Part shown: positions 22,660-35,500 of the stretch, one piece after another
Position numbering within the stretch: position 1 is the stretch's first letter
Layout: the number at the start of each line of letters is the position of its first letter
Origin: Basidiobolus meristosporus CBS 931.73
Lineage: Eukaryota; Basidiobolomycota; Basidiobolomycetes; Basidiobolales; Basidiobolaceae
NCBI GenBank assembly: GCA_002104905.1
Contig: MCFE01000005.1
Coordinates: 215,784 to 279,783, forward strand
Direction: 5' to 3'
DNA: 64,000 nt
Notes under the pieces: generated by a model
Database searches by the model: none
What the model saw: the letters and a program-made list of their open reading frames with translations, nothing else
What the model was told of the DNA's origin: nothing
Program-made: the position numbers and the translations under genes

Positions 22660-25600
22660 TCAGCTTTGCATCAAGTTGGCGTATGAGCTTTTCGGTCGCG
22701 AGAGTGCATCCGGGTTAGGTGTGATGCTGGAGGATCTAGATCTACGCTGGTTCGAGGACTTGAATTCGTTGGCGGCGTTAAGCTGCTGCTGCTTGCGACG
22801 AAGATCCAGCTGGTTTACTACGAAGTGTTTGGCTTCTTTGTCGGAGTGGGTTTGAAGAATCCGTAGGATGTAATCGCATCGCTCGGTAAACAGCCGTTTC
22901 TCGGATTTCCGTTCTTTGATGGTTCCGAAATGCCGTTGGATTTGTCTGTCGTCCTTCTCTCGATGTCCCGGCTTCTGTGCACTCTTCTTCATCGAGATGT
23001 TGTACTCGTTCATTAGATCCTTGGTGCTCAACGAGAATAGCTCACGGGCCTCACACAATTCCTTGTACTTCCTGGTGGTAAGCCGCTCCATGGGAATCCC
23101 ATCCCCATCTTCACCCCCGTTGAAATAAATCTTGATGAACTCAATGCACCTGTATATCATATCGATTTCGTAGGGCTCCAAAGGCTCATATTCTACGTCA
23201 AAAAGCGGTATCAACAACCGCTCAAAGGCCAGCAAAACCTCCTTCCAGATCTTTTCGATCATGTTCTCAGCCAAGACGTCGTATATGTTTTCATTGATCA
23301 TCCCAAGGTTGTTGTCCAGATAGTCAAACAGCGGGTATAGCATCCTGTCGCACTCTTCGTCAGTAATGCTTCGACTGGCGGTTTTGTTGGACGATTTCAT
23401 AAACGAGAAATAGTTGTTACGCTTGAAGGGCATAATTAACCGGTTCCTTGATAAAAGTCCCTTGGTTTGAGATGAAAGTCGATTAATTACTGTTCGAATC
23501 ATGTCGACATGGGTCGATTTCAGTGTGCGGAACGTTTTGCCGAAGTAGAATTGCGCATCATTCTTCTCTCCTTCAATGTGGACTCGTAACAGGATCCTCC
23601 CTTGTGGCTCCAAATCCAACCACACGTCGTGCGTGAAGTAGTCACAGAAGATAGCAGGGTCCAGGTTGAAGTAGGCGGTTCCGCAGCAGTCGTCATCCTT
23701 CATCATGTCCTTATCAAACACGACGACCTCCACGCTGCCGACACCCGAGAACGAGATTTGAAAGGTTTCCTCCCAGCGGGGGTTCAAATTCTCATATATG
23801 ATGCGAGTGCGGCCTATCTCTCGACCATTGCTTTTGAGGACTACATACGGATCGCTGAGCCCATTGCGATCGCATGGCTGCAGATCCTGGCCAAGGACAA
23901 CCTCGACAAAATATCGATGGACGTATGGCATGGGGCTTTCTGGGGTATCAAGCTCGGACCTTGGGCTCTGACCTTCCAAAGTCAGGGATACCTTGTCGAT
24001 ATCCAGGGAGTGGTATAGGTCATTAAGACGGTCCTGAGCGATCTCAATGTTGTTCAGCTTTACACAGGCTTGCAAACTAATGTCCGTTGGGGCCAGGTTT
24101 TCATCGAAAGAACCGATGTGGGGTTTCTTTCCAAGATTCATCCAACTCGAGGACCCTGTAGGGTGTAGCTCTGGCGGAATGGCCTTCAGATCGTGTATGA
24201 ATGTATCTAACGTGATTTGACAGTACTGCTCGACAATCTGGCTGATCACCTTCGAGAGCTTCAGCACAAATTGGGCCTTCAACAACTCATCGGGCCATAT
24301 CAGCTCTGAGCTGGGTCGGATCTGCTGCTGGAAGAATGAGAATAGATCCACCACAGAGGTCGAGTGGCGTAGTCGATCGGAAATCATGGTGAACTGGTCC
24401 ACGGCAATCGCACGCTCAACCCAGTCGTTAGCTTTGGAGCCAAGAGTGTTCAACCACCTTTCCACCTGGGCTTTGAACCACTTCCCTAAGTCAATCTGGA
24501 AATCAATTCTAAACCGATCAAGATTCTGGTTAGTGCTTGTAAGTTCGCTACCAAAAGGTTCATCTCTTACTCGGGGCAATGCTCTTGGGCGATATGATGC
24601 AACTTCAACACGTGATTGTAGAGTTTGAATGTATCCTCAATAGGGATGTTTTCGCTCTTCTTGTCGTTCACCATATTCTGAACTTCGGGGATGAAGAAGT
24701 TCTTCAATGGGAAATGCAGGACGATACTGATGATATCAATCTTTTGGCTGAACACTGGCTTGGGGAAGCATTTCTGATACTTCGCAATGTCTCGAAGGAT
24801 GAGTTCGTTGAGCTCCAGCAAGGTCAACGCTTCCGCTGCATCCGGCTCGGGGGAGACCAGTTCTCTCAGCTCGTAAAATCGCTTGATGGTTGAGTTGAGA
24901 ACGATATCTCGGAACGTCTCATAGAATTGCTCTTGATTGGTGTGTTTCTCTTGATATAACGGGTATTGATGGATCTCTGATAGCATGGAGATCACAATAC
25001 GAAACGTTTGAGGGGAGGTGGTGCCAAACATTCGGAACGAATGCTCGAATTGCTGCAAGAGCAAGGGAACCATGGCCTCGAAGATGCATAGAAGGTAGTT
25101 GGACTAGAATATACTTAGTTTCAACCCTCGGATATGGTGGAGAATGGAGTAGCCACTTACATCAGGAATATTCCAATCAATTTCATCGCATTCTTCCGTG
25201 GTTTTCTTAAGCATGAGAACTGCAGAGTCCAGGTAGCTAAGAGGAACAGCGCCGCTCTCGAACTGGTCGTTGATAACGTTCAGGTAGGCAACCTTTCTAA
25301 AGAGCTTCGTCAGCCTCCACCGATACCCACACTCGGCCAGAATCTCGTTCGAGAGCTTGGAGAGAGACAAGGTCTCCGTGGATTTTTTAACGTGTCCGAG
25401 GATATCCTTCTGAACACAGCGCCTGAGCAGATTGAGGTAGCAACCCTTCGGATCTTGAGGCATGTAGGTAAATCCAGGCTTGGTGTACTTGATGAAGGGG
25501 CGTGGAAGCTTATATTACTACCGAGAAGTATGGCTGGCAAATGGAAGCAATGCCTCAGTTACCTCAATGGCTGCGCTTTGATCTGCCCTTCCGGTGCGAG

Positions 25601-26462
25601 CTAAAGACATCATGAACTGTTGTATGGTGGTTCGTTCTCTAGATTTCCATGTTTCAAACAACTCGGGGGTTTTGAAATCTTTAATGGTCAACACCCCGCC
25701 TGTTCCTTTCTCGAGATTGCTTAAGCATTCTTTCAGTTCCCAGAATGCCGACTAAAATTGAAAATTAGGTAAGCGAAAAATATATAGCTGCACGGGGAGT
25801 GTCGAAATCCAAACGGGTACCTGTCCATTACACATGTTGGAGAACGACTCAACTACTCGCTGATGTTCCCGGGAGGACACCTCATACAACTCACCGACCC
25901 AATCAGCCAGTTTACCTTCAGATGCGCTCGATTGCTTGGCAGCGGCAGGCTGAATGATGAGCTGGTAGTTTTCAAGGCGCTTAAGAATATCAGCGGTGGC
26001 GAGTTGCGGGAAAGTGACCAGAACATCTCTCAGGATGGAAACGAAAATCCTGACGTACTCCAACAATCTCTCTTTAGTGCTCTGAGAGGATTCAATCCCT
26101 TGTTGTCTGAATTGAGTGGATACGGTTTTTGAATAGAAAATCACCAGATCCTCCATTTTGCCATTCTCCTTTAGGGTTGAATAATAGGAACGGTCATGAA
26201 GACTACTAGCCATAAGCGTGATACATTTCCGAGAAAGATTGTCGCCGTAGGTGGTGTTTGTAGAGGGTAGCCTAGATATGGAGCCTAGGCGTTCTCGAAG
26301 GGCTTTTATGAACTGTTTGGGCAAGCCACCATGATGAGAGGTGATGTGAAAGCTACGTTTCTTATATTCGCGAGTGACTTTCTCCTCAGCCAGGTTCTGT
26401 GTCAGCAAAGCGCAACGAAGTACATATGGGTACACTTGCTTTGAATGTAACTCCTTTATCAT
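22660..26462 (-). CDS. ync13: Unc13/Munc13-like protein with C2 domain between MUN homology regions
   Basis: Five exons (25821-26462, 25563-25751, 25161-25508, 24571-25103, 22660-24508) give about 1186 residues. The helical MUN-like region covers most of the protein. A C2 domain lies at about 645-760, with the calcium-type acidic loops (CDRNGLSDPYVV and FDKDMMKDDDCCG) and NPRWEETF. A second helical MUN homology block follows (MLYPLFDYLDNNLGMINENIY). The order matches the fungal Unc13-like family (S. pombe Ync13), which links vesicle fusion to membrane and wall remodelling during cytokinesis. The C-terminal 40 residues are Ser-rich and basic. All introns are GT-AG and in consistent phase. An extra 5' exon is possible. 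Confidence 0.85.
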
Positions 26463-26929
26463 GGGGAAGGAAAAAACACGGCGAACACTATGTGTTTAAC
26501 GGAGTACTTGATAACTTCCACCTGGATAAGGAAAATGTAAACCTGCGTTAGAAACCACACGAGAATTAAGCTAGAGTAAAGTGGCGTTGCCTTTGAATCA
26601 GTAAATAGTTGAAATAGCTGGGAGGTGTTACTAAAGTGAACTTGACACCGCTTGAACTAGAGAACTAGCCACACGACACTTTAATAATAAAGGCTGAAGG
26701 GGCTGAATTGGAATTGCCATGGCGAATTACTAATTAATTGTTTTCTGAACACATAGCATGAATCTAAATAATAAGCCTAAAGTATCCTGGAAATCTTTAT
26801 TCCTTAAAATCAGCGTAGTGAATGTTTCGTGAAACAAGAGTAACAAGTGTTTCAATTAGATGTTCACACATCAGATCCGTCGGCGCTCGTGAGGAGCTTC
26901 AAAACAAAGGAAATTGGTCTCTATACTAT
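26463..26929. other. intergenic spacer
   Basis: A 467-bp AT-rich gap between snurportin's stop and the Unc13-like start, both on the minus strand. It probably holds the Unc13-like promoter. No motif-bearing open frame is seen. Confidence 0.4.
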
Positions 26930-28155
26930 CTACTGCTCCATTTGCTGTGTTTGCTCTAGTACTATCGATTGGGTTGGATGTGACAACCACGAGCCGATGA
27001 TTTCATCGATTTTTTCCAAGCCAACCCAGCCGCAGAGCGGTGTGTCACCAATTTCGTAATGAGCCTCCTTATTGAAAAACAGCAGACCATCAGGTTGGTA
27101 GCCAAGTTGATATGGATTCCCTGCCAAGGAAGTCAAGGATTCGGGTGCACAATCGAAGACCTGTAACGAGCGGAATTGGAACGCCGTTTGTGCCGAAGTT
27201 CGTGGGGGATCTAACTCGGCCAACTTGCTTTGAAGCCAAAAAAAGCTGGGCACGGGTGATGCTTAGATCGTATATAATTGATATGCCCAAAGTGAAGAAC
27301 CTACCGAAACTCTGTAGCACAGTCATAGAATGGCATACCCTTCCAGCACATCAGATCAAGCACATAAAAAGTTGAGGAGTTCTCATCGAATATACAATCG
27401 AGAATACAATAATCGGAAGATCGGTTCCCTCTATATCATCCATTAGTATGTTGCAAGCAGTCGATGGAATTTTACATATATACAGGACAGACATACCTGT
27501 AAGTGCCAGAACCTGCCGGAAGTGTAGACTGGAATTGTTTAAATATACGACCACTTTTAGCTCGACATATTGTCTTTCCTGTATCAAATGATCAACCTCT
27601 TGACCGGCAGCGGTATGCACTGGAAGAGACTTTTACCAACCATTTGCTGCAACGATCATACACCGTTTTCCTTTTGGACATAGAACCATATACCAACCAC
27701 CAAACAGATTGGGTGGCACTTGAATCATCCATTCAGCATACATAAGCTGATCACTATCATTGATAAAACTTAGAGGCCTCCCTTGGAAGCTAAAATAATC
27801 CAAAAACCTACGCATAAGGATTCTTTTTCTGACTTTTATCCCGAAAATGACCTTTAATTCGAAGCCGCTTTGCAGTATCTTGTCCTTCCGAATCATCTGT
27901 CTCGTCGTCTAATTTACGCTTCTCACCTTGTGCAAAAGGAGACTCGGCATCACTCTCACTCTCCTCCTGGTTATTTTCCGACAATGCTAGTTCCTGTGCA
28001 TACTCACTAAAATCTCTTTTTCTCTAAGAACAAAGTTAATTTGCCGGGGGCCAATTGGAATCCGTCTCAATGCGAAGAGTAGTATATGCAACCTTTTTTT
28101 GCTCGCTCAGCAATATCTCTCTTCTGACGTTCTGGTCCTCGACTGTTGGGTTCAT
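26930..28155 (-). CDS. SNUPN: snurportin-1, m3G-cap snRNP import adaptor
   Basis: Six exons: 28093-28155, 27812-28023, 27641-27753, 27497-27578, 27305-27430 and 26930-27245. They give about 303 residues. The basic N-terminus ([21 protein letters not shown]) resembles the importin-beta-binding domain. The cap-binding domain follows: [62 protein letters not shown] and [11 protein letters not shown]. These match snurportin-1, which recognises the trimethylguanosine cap of assembled spliceosomal snRNPs and carries them into the nucleus. The gene is missing from the best-known yeasts. The first exon begins at the first ATG before the basic region; the IBB usually starts earlier, so a 5' exon may be missing. 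Confidence 0.88.
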
Positions 28156-29092
28156 CGGCAAATATATATTACTGTTGAAGCAGCAACAACCTCGAGACAA
28201 AAATAGCACCGGATAAGACGTACTCCATCCAGCGACCGATTGAATTTCCATTTTAATCAACCATGGTTGTTTAAAAAATGCATAAAAATGCCAGTTGTTT
28301 AGTTTTCGCAGTAATCGTGACAATGCCAAGCTACTTCAGATGGATGGGAGTAGCATAATATTATTGACTTGATGGGGGGGGGGTGAAAATCGAACAAAAC
28401 AATTCAGAATCCAAACTCACCCGAGTTATCGGCAAAGATAGCTTTTCATAAATTAAAAAGCCTGCACGACGTTCGGGATTGAAATGCCTTAAACTTGGGC
28501 GTCATGTTGTAAACTTTCCCATCCGATCTAGAATAATCCATGATGCAGATTTCCTTGGGCCAAACATGGCGAGTTATTTATAGCGATTAAAAATAAATTC
28601 CGCACCCTCTTGCCAAGGCCGGAATCGAGCTAAATTAATTTTGGAATGTTACACTTACCCGCTAGTCACATGACGATCCTATTTGTCGGGAGGATAGATT
28701 AAATTGATGTGATCGGGTAAACGGACGGAGTCTACGTCTGCATGGAGACTCGAATGTTCGGATAAATTGGATCAAGATTCGAGCGCTCGCAGGAAGATGG
28801 TGGTACACCTTTATCTAAAAGATGATATTTCTCGTGCCAACAATCACGCATACATGACATGTTTCATATTTAATATATGGGACAGATGGAAAAAGATGTC
28901 AAAATATCGTAATGATTGAATGTACGTGACATTGAGATAGAGATGTAGGTAAAGAATATTCACATTCTAGTACGGTGATGGTTGATGGGGAAATGAACAT
29001 GTGGTGTGGATAATAGCGCCCATTGGAGCGTGCAATAAGTATGGATATTTAAAATTATCGAAATTAAAGAGATAGGCTATATCTCAGAACTA
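28156..29092. other. intergenic, no gene recognised
   Basis: A 937-bp gap that could include a first exon of snurportin. A run of ten G lies at 28374-28383. The remainder is AT-rich with only short open frames. Confidence 0.4.
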
Positions 29093-30898
29093 TCACATAT
29101 TCATACTTCTCGAGTTGGTTGGTCTTCCCAAGTCTGGTGAAAACATGTTCTGCATTCGAGAGGTTGGAGCTCGCGACACAGAAGGAGAGCGAGGCTGCTC
29201 CGCGCTTAGGTATCTACCACTGCTGCGCGATACTGATACCGACCGAGGTTGGGGCTCCATATAGTGTCTACCAGTGCTTCGCGAAACCGATTGTGTGCGT
29301 GGTTGAGGCTGTGTAAACTGCCCGCCAGTACCCTGAGATATTGAGTAGGAGCGAGAGTGACCCTCATGAAAACCTCTGTAACCAGTCCGGTGTGAAAGTG
29401 GGTCAAGGTTTGACTGGCTTTCATAGTTGGCATATGAAAACATAGTACCTGGTAGTGATGTTGTGGATGAGGCTGACCTCATACCCGAGGTCCTGGACAA
29501 AGATGAATATACAGTGTTCTCGTAGCCTTGTCGCCGGATATCAAAGTAGTCATCGGAAGGTTCATTATAGCCGGCATAATAAGGATCATTAAAGTAGGCA
29601 TTATTAAGCATATGAGCACTGTTCATGTGCTCGCGGTTTCGGTATGCTGTATGTGGAATAGTGTCAAAGAATTGCTCAGCCGGTAGAGGACCATACCGAT
29701 TTGAGATAGGTTGCATGTTTTCGCTGTAATACTCGTCAGGATAATGGGAAGCTTGATATCCAAGTGGTCCCGCTTTTCTTTCGCTAGGCTTATGTACAGA
29801 CACCTTCGTTTTTGGATGGGGGGACGCTTCTCTTCTAGAATAGCTGCTAGGAACGTCGTGGTTCTGGTGGCGGGAGGGGTTGCGCGGAGGAAGATCATAC
29901 ATTCTTTCACTCAACTCGCTAACATTGTCACATGAATATGTACGTCGAGAACTATATATCGAGCTGCTATCATCTTCAGATATATCGTTTTCATTAGGAA
30001 TATACTCGGCATATGCCGAGAATGATACAGAGCGGGTGCGTTCCTTTATTTTTTTCGAAGGTTGTTGATGGCCTGGGGATTGAGGTTAGTTATTCCGATG
30101 TACAGTCGTGAACGAGGTCCAGATAGTGTACCTTTCTCATTGGGGCGATTCACCATATCCCTTCTAGCCAGAGCCGCTAGAGGAACGTTGTCTTCGTCAT
30201 CTGAACCTTGACTCTTATCCGAATAAAGTTGAGCTGGCACCTGCAAAGTCTCAATAGGCTTGACTATATGTACGATGACTGGTTATTGGATCGATGATAA
30301 GAATTTGTGATCTATGAATAATCAATTACCTGGGGCATCGAGCTGATTTTGCTGACCTGCCAGCACCACGTGGGCGGTACCAGTGTTCTTTTGTGCATCA
30401 GGAAGCTCTTCTGGCTCGCTTTTTTCGGATATACTTTCTAGTGAGCTATTGGGACTACCAAAAGCCTTGGAATGACCCTCTTTATCTAATGGTCGATGAG
30501 ATGTAAATGTTAATATTGATGGACACTCGTGTGTAAGCTTTGAGGTAGTGATTACTTTTTAACGTTTCTTGATCGACTTGTTTGTGTATGGCGGTTTTCA
30601 AACTACTCTTTAGTGGTTTTGGCGGTAAGCTACTCGGTGGTTGGCTTCGTGCTCTAGTGGCGTGCGAGCCCGGTTCAATATAGCCTCGATATGTTGGTGC
30701 AGCACCAGATATCAAAGATGGTGGGAAATGAGACTGAATGGCATGGGGAGGGGGGACTCGAGAGTTATTGACCTGTCGACGACTCTCTCTACGTGCCTCG
30801 CGCTTTTCGTCCATAGATATTTGAAGCCTAGACATATGCATCGGCATACTTTGCATATTTTGTGCTAGCATATAGTCGGGCACACCACGGCCGGACAT
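29093..30898 (-). CDS. Ser/Arg/Tyr-rich disordered protein with C-terminal repeats, function unknown
   Basis: Four exons (30556-30898, 30330-30485, 30132-30263, 29093-30072) keep frame and give 536 residues. I recognise no domain. It is hydrophilic, rich in Ser, Arg, Pro and Tyr, and probably disordered. The C-terminus holds three related units, each built on PR(S/T)xSVSR(S)xGR (for example QPRTQSVSRSTGR). An acidic patch (SDDEDNVPLAALARRD) lies in exon 3. The second acceptor (30263) was chosen because the next possible one gives an early stop. SVSR-type clusters could be kinase targets. The composition suits a scaffold or cortical protein, but that is speculation. Confidence 0.7.
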
Positions 30899-32555
30899 GA
30901 GGAGTGAGCTTTTGAGGGGAGAAGGGTAAAGAAAGCAGTATAGACAATCTGAAGTAAAGGGAGTAGAACCACAGTAAGACCAAAGATGGAGCAATCAACG
31001 TCAAAATAGAAAGTGCTGAAAATTTCAGAGAAGTGAAGAAAAATACGAGCACTTTATTGGGAAAAATTGTGGTATGGTGGCGGTTTTATTGTCCAATATC
31101 AAGGGTGATATATGGGATCCAAGATGCATTCATCTCACCCCAGTGCAGTTTCGTAACGCCGATCCGAGTGAGATATTTTTATGGCGTGGTCGGTTGTTCC
31201 ACACTCCATACAAGGAAGGCCTGCATTATTCGTAATATCGATACCATCGTTCCCTTACGGTGAAGTGGCCTTAACAAGCTAATCAAACAGTTGGTGAATT
31301 CATATTATTCAATCATACAATTACTGGCCATTATATGATTGGATCAATGTCGTCGCATTAGACAATCGATTATGAATCGGGATTATCATGTTGCGCCTAC
31401 ACAACCCTATCCTTACAATTCGTGACTAGAATTATTTTCGAAGATGAGTCTTGAACAAACAAATAGGCAAACTAGCTACCGTGAAATTACAGCAATTTGG
31501 AAAAGCGCCCTATATTTAGAACTTGATGTTGTAAAAACGGGTTGTTGATAGAGCGAAGTGGGGAAGTTATTTATGGATTTTCTTGTTGATTTCCATGAGT
31601 AAAACAAAGGATCTCAGCAGTGTCTCTGGCTGTCTCATTGAACATGGATACCGCTCCCTCATTCTTAGCAAGGGACTTATCCGGCATGATGAGTTATAGA
31701 AATTGCGAGCTAGAACAATCCATCAATGCATGTACCATCAACAACTATATGCTGAGATTAGATTGGGGACTCATGGTAATCGATAAATTTAGGCCATCAC
31801 TTCTATTGGAATCCAAACATGACTCTTCCTCGAAGCCCAATTTAAGTGCATCGCCAACACACTCAAACCTATCGTTTGTTAAAGAGGCATGGAAATGGCT
31901 ATTTGTACCAGTTTCAATACAATCGACATGATACGAGCATTTACCCCCTTTTACCAAAATTAGTTTATTATTATGTTGAATAAAATATATCGGGCAGCGT
32001 TAATCCTGGAAATAAAGTTCCCAAGGCAATAGCTCAGTGAACCATTACCAGAAAATAGTATGTTCGATTTGATTATCTCATGTTGCTACTGACTTTGGGA
32101 AGCAGTCACTATCGAATCTTCTGAATTTTGGTGCCACCGCAAGCCATTGTACCTTATCATGATCAAAAAACGGTGTTTAAAAATAGCTCGTTTCATCAGA
32201 AATGCAAACCCAGTTGAGATACTCTAATCAACTTTTATTGTTTAACTATGTTCTCCAGTTAATGCTTCAATTCTGGCCATTTAAATATGGGATGTGCACG
32301 CGATTCGAAATTCACCATGTATATTGAAGGTTGCCTATATTTACGTGGTCGATTTCTGGATAAATTATCATGACGATTTGGTTGTTTAACTAAGTAATTA
32401 ATTCAATAACCCTGACGAGTTTACGACATTGGTATACCAAGTAGTTGCGAACTTCGAGAGTACACATTCCATTTCCTACTCGGTGAATGTCCTTGTTTCG
32501 TCGCTTGTTTTGACCTTTTCTGAGCTTGAATAAGACCATAGTTACCGTTTGAGTT
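30899..32555. other. intergenic, divergent promoters
   Basis: This 1.65-kb gap lies between two divergent genes. An open frame at 31620-31931 (+) has no ATG at its start and no motif. The region is AT-rich with no repeat or RNA gene that I can support. Confidence 0.45.
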
Positions 32556-35500
32556 ATGCAGTTCCAACCGTTCGTGCTCAAAACCATACTTTCCGCGTTA
32601 CTCCCGGAGGACCAATCATCAGCCACCTCGCCTTCGCTTACTACACACCAACAAAGTCCACCACGCCTCCCACCAAGAAATTCCTCATTATCGCCAGTAA
32701 ATCTCACGAGATCGTTATCCGCTAGCTCTACTTCCTCACTGTTTTCTGGAAAAGTCACTGCCGAGTCCGTAGAAACTTGGGGTACTGTATACACGCCGCC
32801 CATTGTACTTGAGCCTTCCGACCACTGTTCTATACTGACAGCAATCTCACTCTGCAGACAAAAATGTATATGTTGGAACAAATGACGGGTATATATATCA
32901 CTACTTGGCTGCCGATCTGTCTTTATCGGACGATGTACATATTTCCAAATATACCTATATGCATTGCAACCAGTATTGACCAAAGGTGCCCTATTTACGT
33001 GCAATAGGAAGATGAAAGCCCACAACTAATTCAGAAGCGCAATCTTGGTGTTGGTAAGAAGTCGGTAGAGAGAATCGTGGCACTTCCCACTATTTCTAAG
33101 CTTGTGGTGCTGTGTGGTATGTAACTACCAAGAAACTGTTATACTTCGTAAATGGTCGAGCTTACGCCCATTCTAGATTCGACCATTATGTTCTTCACAC
33201 TTCCTGACCTAAGCTCTATACCACACGAAATCATGGCACCTATCCGAGGGGTAACTTGCTTGTGTTTCGACGAAGGAAACTCGTCGTTTCAGAAAAATCG
33301 AGTTTCAATGTGTGCCGTTAAGAGGAGAGCTGTCCAATTTTACCAGTTGGGCGATGGGGCCGTCTTGGAGCGGGTAATTGGATGGGATACCTATACACGA
33401 CGAGCTTGGACATATTTCTAACAGTTACCCGATCTGCGTAGGAAACATCTCTCCCGGATGGTGCAATTACTGTCTGCCGTTTTGAAAACCATTTGTGCTT
33501 TGCGGATACATATTCCTACAAAATCCTGGATATTCGTACTTCACGGGCCATAGATCTTATCCCAACCTCCAAAGGAAATTCAGACTGGGGTATCAAGAAC
33601 AGCAGCGCATCTTTAAAGCCGATCGTTACTGTGGTAGACAAAGGGGAGTTTCTTCTTATTACCGCAGCAGCTGGAGCCCATATCCTTTCTGAAATGATTT
33701 CTGCTCATGCCGCCCAGTACTTGTAGCGTTGTATTTCTTAACATGCGTACAATCGGCTTTAGGAATGTTCGTCACGTCTTCCGGAGATCCTACCAGAGGA
33801 ACTCTTCAGTGGCCTAGCCATCCCCGAGCCATCGGTAAGTGTTTCAGCACCAGTGCATTAGCGATCTTAGTGCTGATCGCGTACTTCGCATCTCATAGGG
33901 ATTCATTTTCCATACGTGATTGCCCTTCTTCGAAACAACACCATCCAGATCCATAATCTTCTTGACCAAAAATTGATGCAATCATTTGGCTTTACCCGGA
34001 ATATGGAGGTTCGGAACCTCGTGGAGACGAATGGAATGGTGTTTTCAGCGCCTTCCATCCTGGACATGTCTCAAAGCCTCCCAAGTCTAGCCACCACGTT
34101 TCTCATCACCAGAGACTCGTTAATGACTCTGGCTCCACTTCCTTTGATTACCCAAGTATGTCGGTGTCCAATATATATCGCTGATCGTCTCGTTCTAATC
34201 CAGCGGGTTGCAGGTGGATAGTTTGCTTGATACCAACAGAGTGGAAGAGGCCTTGGATGTTGCCGAGGATGCGCGAAACACCATAGTATCCAGGCGTAAT
34301 GAGCGAATGGTACAATTAACTCCGGTCTTTTTAGCCAGTTCCCAGCAAATGTACTAATACTGTTGATAGCGATATGAACTCGAATATATTTACAGAAAAG
34401 CCGGGTTCATTTACCTGGGGGAAACGCTGTTTGACGATGCGCTTGGGCTGTTTTTGAAAGGGAATCTTGACCCAAGGGTTCTGATCAAACTCTTTCCAGA
34501 TATCTCCGGACCAAGCTCCGAATCGGATACACCGTTGCTAGAGGAAAAATTAAACGATTACGTTGATGGTATCGGAAACATAAACGACATCGGTAAGCCA
34601 ACTACCCGCGTATCGTTTAGTGCACGAAGCTTACTAGGGTGCTTGGTATTATTAGTAACCAATAGCCTTCAGAAGAACTACAGCGTCAACCTGAACACTC
34701 CCGAGGACGAGGAAACAATTCAATCCATCAAGCAAATGCATTCCGTGCTTATCTCCAACGCCAAAGAGATACTGGTGCGATATCTGGTAAAGACGAGGCC
34801 GAAGTCCATAAAAGAAAAGAAATTTGATTTGAAAAAGGTAACGACCAACCGCTGCTGGAACCCGAGGGTGTGTTTTTTAACGAGGTCTGGCCGGTTATTT
34901 GCTAGGCGATTGATACGGCACTTCTCAAGTTGTACTCAGAGTCCAATTCTGAGGATTTATACAAGATGCTCCGTACGAAAAACGACTGTATTTTGAGCGA
35001 GTGTGAGGGAATCCTGCTGGAGCGAAAGGTAGCTTTATGATGAAAAAAGAACCCCGTGGATCAATTGTTTCTGATTACTCTATCACTAGCAATTCTACCC
35101 ATTGGCTCTTTTGTACGTTGAAAACAAGGAGTACCACAAAGCTCTCGATTTGATGCTCAAGTAATGAACACACCTTTTTGTTGTTGAAAGCTTTCGACAT
35201 TGATGAATCGTATGTTAGAATCTATGATGGCCCCGACCCGGACACTCGCTTTGGGGGAGTAGCCGAGGTGGCCGAGCTTTTATCCAGACTTGCCGACCCA
35301 ACCTTGGTTCTGGAGTACGTTCCATGGGTGATCGAAAGAGATCCTTCTCTAGGAGCAGAGGTTCAATTTGTTGTTGGCTTATCCATCGGCAGGGTCGACT
35401 AACATTTGCATCAGGTGTTTGTACGGATGAATCCAGAAGTGACTGCAAAGTTTGATAAAGCGCAGGTGCTGAGCCTGCTCGAGAAGAACGGAGGCGAGGG

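Noticed and set aside
31620-31931. 103-residue open frame on the plus strand
   Set aside because: It does not start with ATG and its composition looks random.
32390-33025. 211-residue open frame on the minus strand
   Set aside because: It overlaps the VPS39 first exons on the other strand and has no motif; it is a shadow.
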